DNA of 10,851 bases. Source: Candidatus Zixiibacteriota bacterium. GTDB lineage: Bacteria; Zixibacteria; MSB-5A5; GN15; FEB-12. The translations under genes were made by a program, and so were the position numbers. The stretch lies in NCBI GenBank assembly GCA_022564135.1, contig JADFLZ010000041.1:1-10851 (forward strand). Direction: 5' to 3'. The stretch's first letter is position 1, and each line of letters starts with the position of its first letter. Below are positions 1 through 5,101 of this stretch, piece by piece. A model generated the notes under the pieces. It made no database searches. It saw only the letters and a list, made by a program, of their open reading frames with translations, and was not told the DNA's origin.

Positions 1-432
1 GGCTTCGATAAATGCCGGTCGGCAATCGGGGTAACCGGAGTAATCGAGAGAATTGGCGCCGATATAAATATCTGCGACCTTTTCAACTTCGGCAACAGCT
101 AAAGCATAGGACAGAAATATTGTGTTTCTGGCCGGGACATAAGTGATGGGAATGCCGTCTTTTATCTGTTTTTCGCTTCTTTGTTTGGGGACGTCGATGT
201 CAGCTGTCAGGGCCGAGCCGCCGATCTGACTTAAGTCGATATTCAAAATCAGATGCTTGTCTAAATGCAAATGCTTGGCAACTTTTTTGGCAGCTTCAAG
301 TTCGATTCTATGGCGCTGGCCGTAGTCAAAACTAAGCGCAATTACATAGCAGCCTTTGTCTTTGGCAATCGCTGCAGTTGTAGCTGAGTCAAGTCCTCCG
401 CTGAGCAGCAGTATAATTTTGCTATCCGTCAT
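1..432 (-). CDS. queC: 7-cyano-7-deazaguanine synthase QueC (3' end outside window)
   Basis: QueC makes preQ0 from 7-carboxy-7-deazaguanine, ammonia and ATP in the cytoplasm, a step of queuosine and other 7-deazaguanine pathways. The first 144 residues are visible, read from the ATG at 432 to the window edge. Residues 11-16 are the PP-loop ATP-binding motif SGGLDS. FDYGQRH lies at 35-41, YVPARNT at 98-104, and GANSLDYSGYPDCRP at 125-139; all are hallmark QueC segments. The C-terminal zinc-binding cysteines expected in a family of about 220-230 residues lie beyond the edge. AAGGA at 436-440 sits three bases before the ATG, a short but usable Shine-Dalgarno spacing. The gene is divergent from the DUF2238 gene. 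Identification is very secure; only the missing end is unknown. Confidence 0.97.
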   Translation of the reverse strand, partial: MTDSKIILLLSGGLDSATTAAIAKDKGCYVIALSFDYGQRHRIELEAAKKVAKHLHLDKHLILNIDLSQIGGSALTADIDVPKQRSEKQIKDGIPITYVPARNTIFLSYALAVAEVEKVADIYIGANSLDYSGYPDCRPAFIEA

Positions 433-527
433 ATATCCTTAAATTACTTTTCTTCACAGGAAAATCAACTTTTTGTTGTCACTAAGACTGAATTGAGTCA
501 GCTTCTTTCAAAAGAAAGGGAGCGTAT
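433..527. promoter_or_regulatory. Divergent intergenic region between queC and the DUF2238 gene
   Basis: These 95 bases must carry the start signals of two divergent genes. AGGGAG at 517-522 is a good Shine-Dalgarno for the plus-strand gene, five bases before its ATG. At 486-499 there is a near-perfect 14-base palindrome, GACT-g-AATT-g-AGTC, with a single mismatched pair, which could be an operator. TTCTTT-CA-AAAGAA at 503-516 is a second small inverted repeat, though AT/purine-rich and perhaps incidental. I see TTGTCA at 476-481 as a possible plus-strand -35 but no convincing -10 at the right distance. No preQ1 riboswitch could be recognised upstream of queC. Confidence 0.35.
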
Positions 528-1274
528 ATGTCGACCTCTTCGATTAAAATTGAATACAGAACAAAATTATTGATTTTCTTTACTCTCTGGTGGCTGGCCT
601 GGGCCTACCAACCCTGGCATTTTTCAGACTGGCTGCTGGAAAATATACTGACAGTCCTGGCGATTATCTATTTTATTAGCTGTCGTCACACTTTCCGGCT
701 GAGCAATCTCTCGTATACTCTTATATTTGTGTTTTTGTGTCTGCACACCATCGGTTCGCATTATACCTATGCCGATGTTCCCTATGAAAACTGGACCGGG
801 GCGCTTGGCTTTTCAATCAATGATATTTTCGGATTTACAAGAAATCACTTTGACCGGCTGGTGCACTTTTTGTTTGGCTTTCTGATAGCCTATCCTATGC
901 GTGAAGTATTTATGAGAGTGGCCGGCGCCAAAGGTGCCTGGAGTTATTATCTGCCGGTAGAGCTGGTAATGTCATTATCTATGTTATACGAGCTGATAGA
1001 ATGGGGAGCAGCTGAAGTTGTCGGTGGTGAATTAGGCATGGCCTATCTTGGTACGCAGGGAGATATTTGGGACGCTCACAAAGATATGGGCTTGGCTACT
1101 TTTGGTGCTGTGCTGGGTATGATTATTGTAGCCGGATTTAATAGATATTACCAGCGTGATTTTGGTCGAGAGTTTGCGGCTTCATTAAAAGTAAAAGACA
1201 ACACCCCTCTTGGCGAAGTAAAACTGCGTGAAATGCGGGAGCAAAAGAAATCCGAGTCGGACGACAGCGATTAA
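528..1274 (+). CDS. DUF2238 / YjdF-type integral membrane protein
   Basis: A 248-residue inner-membrane protein of the DUF2238 family, whose E. coli member is YjdF; biochemical function is not established. About six hydrophobic segments are visible, roughly at 14-30, 36-52, 60-77, 109-127, 141-157 and 186-204. Conserved family segments are present: RNHFDRLVHFLFG at 105-117, YELIEW at 154-159, and AYLGTQGDIWDAHKDM at 172-187. These place acidic and histidine residues beside membrane helices and could form a metal or substrate site (inference). The last 40 residues are hydrophilic and charged, probably a cytoplasmic tail longer than in YjdF of about 209 residues. The ATG follows AGGGAG at 517-522 with ideal spacing. 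The stop codon overlaps the stop of the convergent barrel gene. It should not be confused with the unrelated Bacillus YjdF. Confidence 0.85.
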   Translation: MSTSSIKIEYRTKLLIFFTLWWLAWAYQPWHFSDWLLENILTVLAIIYFISCRHTFRLSNLSYTLIFVFLCLHTIGSHYTYADVPYENWTGALGFSINDIFGFTRNHFDRLVHFLFGFLIAYPMREVFMRVAGAKGAWSYYLPVELVMSLSMLYELIEWGAAEVVGGELGMAYLGTQGDIWDAHKDMGLATFGAVLGMIIVAGFNRYYQRDFGREFAASLKVKDNTPLGEVKLREMREQKKSESDDSD

Positions 1275-3910
1275 GAAATCGGAATCCAGTAGGCAATTTT
1301 AAGCGCCAGAAAATCCGTTCCTTCTGTTCCGAATGAATCAAACAGCGAACCGGCTCTGACAGTTCGGCCGGGGTCTCTGCTGCCGCTTAAGTTTCTCTGC
1401 CAGACTAAATAGATAGTGCTGCCCGGATTGAATCTCCAGCGCAGTACAACGTTACTTCGAAATGAACGAAATCCAAAATCATCATCCAGTATTAAAAAAG
1501 TCTGCCCGCCATCGGTCACTTCAAGTTCGCCATTGGAGTTGTAACCAATGCTGTCATATAATCTGATATCAGTGGTTCTGGCAGCAGTCAGTTCGCCATG
1601 GTCATAATAATGACCTGATGCGGCAAACGGCTCGGCGTAAACTTCCAGGCTCAGATCCGGAGTAAAGAAATAATTGGCACGTATCTGCATACTCAGAGTG
1701 CTCTTTTTTATTTTCGAAAAAGCATATCGTTTTCCGTAAGTTTCTACCGGTCCGCCGCTCTGATCACTAAGCGTCACCCACTGACGCGGCTGATCTTCTC
1801 TAACGTATCTGGGAGACAGGGAAAATTCCCAGCGACTGCCTACTCTGGTTGAAAGACTTCCTCTTATTGAATAATAATAACCGTCTAGTTCATCAACAGC
1901 ATAGGTGCCATTTACATTATATCTGGTAGTCGAGGCCCAATTGGAGCTCATGCCGCCGCTAAGCGACCAGCCTTTTTCAAACTGCATCAACGGACCGCCC
2001 CGCGTGCGGCTGTCATTAAGACCACCCAATTGAAAATTAAGATTAAGCCAGGTGTTCATAAAATTATGCCAGGTAGCATTACTAAAAAAGCTTATATTTG
2101 AGAAAGTTCTGATACCGCCGTGATTCCAGCCGGTATTCGTACTGACTTCAAATTGGTAATTTCTAAACAGATTACCAGGTTGAGTTTCCCGATAATTAAG
2201 CCAGACCCAGCTGTCGATATCATCTGCACTTGAAAGTGTTCCCATATCATTCAGTTCAAAATCCGGAGATTCTGAGACTGCTCCAAGTCCCCACAGCCAA
2301 TGCTTGCCGCTCCGTTTTCTGATTTCGGCGCTGGCAGTAAAACCCGTCAGGCTGGTTCGATTGGAATCAATCGAGACATAGTCCGCATCCGGCCTCTGAA
2401 AATATCTGGCCGATTTTTGCTGAGTGTTCAGAATAGATTCTTTAGAACCTGCAACATGGCTGAATCCGGCATATCCCTTTAACTGATACATGCCCCCATT
2501 TCCAAAACGCCAGAGGAAGTCTCCGCCGCCTGAAAAAGCCTGCTTATGCAGCGACTGTGCTAGCGGGTCGCTGTCGTCCATATCTCTTTTAACACCAGTC
2601 AAAATAATTCCGGCAGTAGATCCGTTATTGCCAATTTCCTGCATGATTCTGGTGACTCCCCAGAGAGTCATCGGTTCTATTTCGGTGGAAGTATTTAAAC
2701 CGGTAATTGTATCATAACTGGTAGCGTATTCGCGCTCGGTAATGGCCCCTAAGGCTCCAATAGAAAGTCCCGATTTCAAGCGGCCGGTTACTTTTGTGGC
2801 ATTCAATATTGAAGTGTTATTTGGTCTGTCAACGAAATCACCAGAGGCACTGCCATGGGGAGAACCGCCGATTCTTCTGGAATAAAAGTATCTGGGACCG
2901 TTGGCTGAAAAAAGCTGTCTGCCCTCGGTGAAAAACGGCCTGCGTTCGCTAAAAAAAGTCTCAAAGGCACTAAGGTTTACTTCTGCCGGGTCGGCTTCTA
3001 CCTGACCAAAATCCGGATTGAAAGTAGCGTTCAGCGTCAGGTTCGGACCTAAGCCCATTTTGGCATCAGCGCCCAGACGGTAACCTAAGTCACTACCATC
3101 ACTAAAGGGATTACTCGGACTGACACCGTCAAACATTTTGCCGTCGCTGGCGGCATAAGGCAGCACTTCGATTCTTCTGGAAGGCTTAATCGTTTCAATT
3201 CCCTCAAGGTCTCCGAATCGTGAGGCATAGCCGGTTTCGTCTCGCGGTGTGTATATCCAGTAAATGTCTTCGTTCTTGGCCGGAATCCAGCGGTTAAAAT
3301 TGACACCCCAGACTTGCTTATCAATGGAGTTAAAGCGAAGCTGTGAAAAGGGGATGCGCATCTCAGCCGTCCAGCCTTTTTCGTCAACCGCTGTCTTGGC
3401 TTCCCAGACCGGGTCGTATGAAAAATCTCGGCTGCCTTCAGAATCTTCGTAATGATAGCGATCGAACCTGACTCCGGCCGTATTGACGCCGAAAACATAA
3501 GCCGTCCGGCGGTCATGATAGGTATCAAGCGCCACAATTAATTGCTCTGATTGATTCTGAACATCGTGCCTGTCCAGATGCATTCGCAGTGCTCCGGGAT
3601 TGTCACAATACATCCGGGCACCTATATAGATTGCCTTTTCATCATAGACAATGGCAACTTCAGTCTTTACAGTCGGACTGGCTCCCTGATCCGGCTCTTT
3701 TTGCAGAAAATCAGATACAAATATGGCATTCTTCCAGACGGGGTCATCTAACTTGCCGTCCAATTTTAATTCATTAGAATTAAATTTAACAGCTTTAGTG
3801 TGCTTTCTTGGCGGTTCATCCGGGGTATTCGCATTTAACAGTGATGAGAACAAGAGACAAATGGTTAAGAATAACACCACTCGATGCCTTCTATTTAGCT
3901 GAAAATTCAT
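1271..3910 (-). CDS. CBM9-like domain plus DUF5916 outer-membrane beta-barrel protein
   Basis: An 879-residue exported protein. Residues 1-28 look like a signal peptide: basic NRRHR at 6-10, a hydrophobic core at 11-25, and likely cleavage near LNA-NT. Residues about 40-240 resemble the carbohydrate-binding family 9-like domain (LDGKLDDPVW, a central IYIGARMY strand, GWTAEMRIPFSQLRF). The rest resembles DUF5916, a predicted outer-membrane beta-barrel. Supporting segments are NPDFGQVEADPAEVNLSAFE and ERRPFFTEGRQLF around 298-334, followed by alternating aromatic strands to the C terminus. The chain ends in IAYWIPIS rather than the usual terminal phenylalanine. Substrate is unknown; nutrient uptake or surface binding is inferred from the family. 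I prefer the ATG at 3910: the signal peptide begins there and GGAGG lies at 3914-3918, though only three bases away. The alternative TTG at 3946 would add 12 charged residues before the signal peptide and lacks a spaced ribosome site. Confidence 0.85.
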   Translation of the reverse strand: MNFQLNRRHRVVLFLTICLLFSSLLNANTPDEPPRKHTKAVKFNSNELKLDGKLDDPVWKNAIFVSDFLQKEPDQGASPTVKTEVAIVYDEKAIYIGARMYCDNPGALRMHLDRHDVQNQSEQLIVALDTYHDRRTAYVFGVNTAGVRFDRYHYEDSEGSRDFSYDPVWEAKTAVDEKGWTAEMRIPFSQLRFNSIDKQVWGVNFNRWIPAKNEDIYWIYTPRDETGYASRFGDLEGIETIKPSRRIEVLPYAASDGKMFDGVSPSNPFSDGSDLGYRLGADAKMGLGPNLTLNATFNPDFGQVEADPAEVNLSAFETFFSERRPFFTEGRQLFSANGPRYFYSRRIGGSPHGSASGDFVDRPNNTSILNATKVTGRLKSGLSIGALGAITEREYATSYDTITGLNTSTEIEPMTLWGVTRIMQEIGNNGSTAGIILTGVKRDMDDSDPLAQSLHKQAFSGGGDFLWRFGNGGMYQLKGYAGFSHVAGSKESILNTQQKSARYFQRPDADYVSIDSNRTSLTGFTASAEIRKRSGKHWLWGLGAVSESPDFELNDMGTLSSADDIDSWVWLNYRETQPGNLFRNYQFEVSTNTGWNHGGIRTFSNISFFSNATWHNFMNTWLNLNFQLGGLNDSRTRGGPLMQFEKGWSLSGGMSSNWASTTRYNVNGTYAVDELDGYYYSIRGSLSTRVGSRWEFSLSPRYVREDQPRQWVTLSDQSGGPVETYGKRYAFSKIKKSTLSMQIRANYFFTPDLSLEVYAEPFAASGHYYDHGELTAARTTDIRLYDSIGYNSNGELEVTDGGQTFLILDDDFGFRSFRSNVVLRWRFNPGSTIYLVWQRNLSGSRDPGRTVRAGSLFDSFGTEGTDFLALKIAYWIPIS

Positions 3911-3934
3911 AATCCTCCATTCCCCTTCCCGCTT

Positions 3935-3963
3935 ATTATCCGCCAACCTTCAATTAGACACAA
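3935..3963 (-). promoter_or_regulatory. Possible sigma70-type promoter of the barrel gene
   Basis: On the minus strand, GATAAT (3935-3940, five of six matches to TATAAT) lies 17 bases downstream of TTGTGT (3958-3963, only TTG matching the -35 consensus). Transcription would begin near 3928 and give a short leader containing the GGAGG site. The spacing is ideal but the -35 is weak. The call rests on pattern matching only. Confidence 0.35.
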
Positions 3964-3975
3964 GATTGTACTTGT
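3960..3975. repeat. Inverted repeat ACAAG-N6-CTTGT, possible operator
   Basis: Perfect five-base arms separated by six bases overlap the proposed -35 element of the barrel gene, a position suited to repressor or activator binding. Such a short repeat can also arise by chance. The rest of the roughly 180-base gap 3911-4090 shows no tRNA, small gene or terminator that I can recognise. Confidence 0.3.
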
Positions 3976-4090
3976 TTGATTTATTGGCTTTTACGCTGAC
4001 ATTGGAGAATTGTTTCGATAAAAACAGGTGTGATGAAAATTATTCGGTTAAAGGCAGGTTACGCGCTGTCAGAAACGAAGTTACTGTGAA

Positions 4091-4552
4091 TTAAATAAAT
4101 GCTTCCAGCACCGCCTGACGGATACCTTCAATTTCTTTGACTTTATCCAGCAAATTGGCCAGCAGCTGACGTTTTTCAAGTGCGTTGCGCACTATAAGCA
4201 GCAAATCGGCATTGTCCCAGGGTTTCTCTATATATTGATACAAACCTACTTCGTTAATCAGCTTTATGGCATTTTCTTTGTCAGCAAAGCCTGTTAAAAT
4301 TATTCGAGGAACTTCCGGTCTAAAAGACTTGGCTTTAGTCAGGAACTCCAGGCCGTTCATTTCGGGCATCAGGAAATCTGAAATAATCAGATCGACAGAA
4401 TTAGATTGTAAATGTTCTACAGCTTTTGCTGCAGATACAAACGTCTTTACATCGTAGTCGGTTTCAAGGGACAAAAGTGTGCTGAGACTTGTCAGAACCA
4501 TTTCTTCGTCATCAACGATCAGAACAGTTCCTTTATTATTATCTGTTGCCAC
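4091..4552 (-). CDS. Single-domain response regulator (receiver, CheY/HupR-like)
   Basis: A 153-residue stand-alone receiver domain. Acidic pocket D14-D15, phospho-acceptor D59 in SDFLMPEMNG, T87 in ILTGF and K110 in EKPW are all present, so it should accept phosphate and switch. The KPWD segment resembles receivers of HupR- or RpfG-type regulators, but no HTH, HD-GYP or GGDEF domain follows. Residues about 122-150 form only a helical tail, possibly for dimerisation or partner binding. Output must therefore be by protein-protein contact. The start is GTG at 4552, set by GAGGAG at 4559-4564 with a six-base spacer. It lies 90 bases after the CNB gene and is the natural candidate partner of the kinase at 7910-9682 (inference from context). 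Confidence 0.93.
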   Translation of the reverse strand: MATDNNKGTVLIVDDEEMVLTSLSTLLSLETDYDVKTFVSAAKAVEHLQSNSVDLIISDFLMPEMNGLEFLTKAKSFRPEVPRIILTGFADKENAIKLINEVGLYQYIEKPWDNADLLLIVRNALEKRQLLANLLDKVKEIEGIRQAVLEAFI

Positions 4553-4558
4553 TTCTTT

Positions 4559-4564
4559 CTCCTC
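4559..4564 (-). promoter_or_regulatory. Ribosome binding site fixing a GTG start
   Basis: GAGGAG on the minus strand lies six bases upstream of the GTG at 4550-4552. It is the strongest ribosome site in the kinase/transporter cluster and supports the non-ATG start of the response regulator. Confidence 0.75.
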
Positions 4565-4588
4565 TGTTCATGCTATTTTAGATATTAA

Positions 4589-4603
4589 GTATGCTTCGTA
4601 TGC
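4589..4603 (-). repeat. Tandem direct repeat GCATAC-GAA-GCATAC
   Basis: Read on the minus strand, two exact copies of GCATAC are separated by GAA, giving a nine-base period. They lie just downstream of the proposed -10 element of the response-regulator promoter. Direct half-sites about one helical turn apart are typical of many transcription-factor sites, so this may be an operator. The sequence is short and chance cannot be excluded. Confidence 0.35.
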
Positions 4604-4606
4604 CTC

Positions 4607-4636
4607 CTAATATGGCCATGCTGGCGCTAAAGTCAA
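4607..4636 (-). promoter_or_regulatory. Possible own promoter of the response-regulator gene
   Basis: In the 90-base gap, TTGACT (4631-4636, five of six matches) is followed after 18 bases by TATTAG (4607-4612, four of six). This would let the receiver be transcribed apart from the upstream genes as well as by read-through. Pattern match only. Confidence 0.4.
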
Positions 4637-4642
4637 CGCTAT

Positions 4643-5089
4643 TTAAGATGACGAATCCGCAGGCAGCGTACCAAGCTTGTCCATGATGCCCCGAACTTTT
4701 TTGACCAGCGTTTTCAGAACCCCCTGTGTTACCTGGACATTATCTGCTAAGAGATCTACGAATTCTCCCCTGTCAATTTTTAAGAGCCGGGCATTTTCTA
4801 TTACGGTAGCAGTTACCACTCTTGTTTCGTCCTCAAAAAGTGCCCAGGTCCCGAAAGAATTTTGAGAACCCGCCTGCTTGATTTCTTTACCGTTTCTTTT
4901 TAGCCCGACCTTGCCATCCAGTACCAGATAGAGTGCGTCAGCGGGGTCGTCTTCTTTAAAAATAACATCACCTGCCAGACAATCTATCTCTTCTGCAATG
5001 GAGGCCAGAAAAGTCAGCTGTTCTGAGGGCACTTCGGAAAACACCTCCACATTCTGCAACAACACTACTTTTTCTACTACAGTTAACAT
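4643..5089 (-). CDS. Stand-alone cyclic-nucleotide-binding-fold (CNB) protein
   Basis: A 148-residue single CNB domain. LAGDVIFKEDDPADALYLVLDGKVGL at about 38-63 contains the usual strands and glycine turns, and FGTWALFEDETRVVTA at 79-94 is the phosphate-binding cassette. R90 matches the phosphate-contacting arginine of classical cAMP/cGMP domains. The expected glutamate of the FGE motif is replaced by T81, so cyclic-nucleotide binding is doubtful. There is no HTH like that of CRP/FNR; residues 110-148 are a helical tail ending in a polar stretch. The ATG at 5089 is 12 bases after the transporter stop, with AAGGG between, so the two are almost certainly co-transcribed and perhaps translationally coupled. 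It may act as a regulatory subunit of the HEAT-transporter (inference). Confidence 0.88.
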   Translation of the reverse strand: MLTVVEKVVLLQNVEVFSEVPSEQLTFLASIAEEIDCLAGDVIFKEDDPADALYLVLDGKVGLKRNGKEIKQAGSQNSFGTWALFEDETRVVTATVIENARLLKIDRGEFVDLLADNVQVTQGVLKTLVKKVRGIMDKLGTLPADSSS

Positions 5090-5101
5090 TGCATTACCCT
5101 T

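Noticed and set aside
433..527. preQ1 riboswitch upstream of queC
   Set aside because: I could not find the short C-rich loop and A-rich tail expected of a preQ1 aptamer, and the leader would be short.
3085..3537. 150-residue open frame on the same strand inside the barrel gene
   Set aside because: It lies wholly within a well-supported gene in another frame, has no recognisable domain, and its composition is typical of a frame-shifted reading.
3551..3777. Two short plus-strand open frames opposite the barrel gene
   Set aside because: They overlap each other in different frames and lie antisense to the conserved CBM9-like region, with no ribosome site or domain.
3911..3946. Extension of the barrel protein to a TTG start at 3946
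   Set aside because: It would place 12 charged residues ahead of a clear signal peptide, and no spaced ribosome site precedes it; the ATG at 3910 has GGAGG just upstream.
4020..4090. Possible terminator after the response regulator
   Set aside because: GGTTA occurs twice as a direct repeat rather than an inverted one, and there is no stable stem followed by a U-run on the minus strand.
4612..4619. ATGGCCAT palindrome between the CNB and receiver genes
   Set aside because: Eight bases long, a single copy, and inside the proposed promoter spacer; likely chance.
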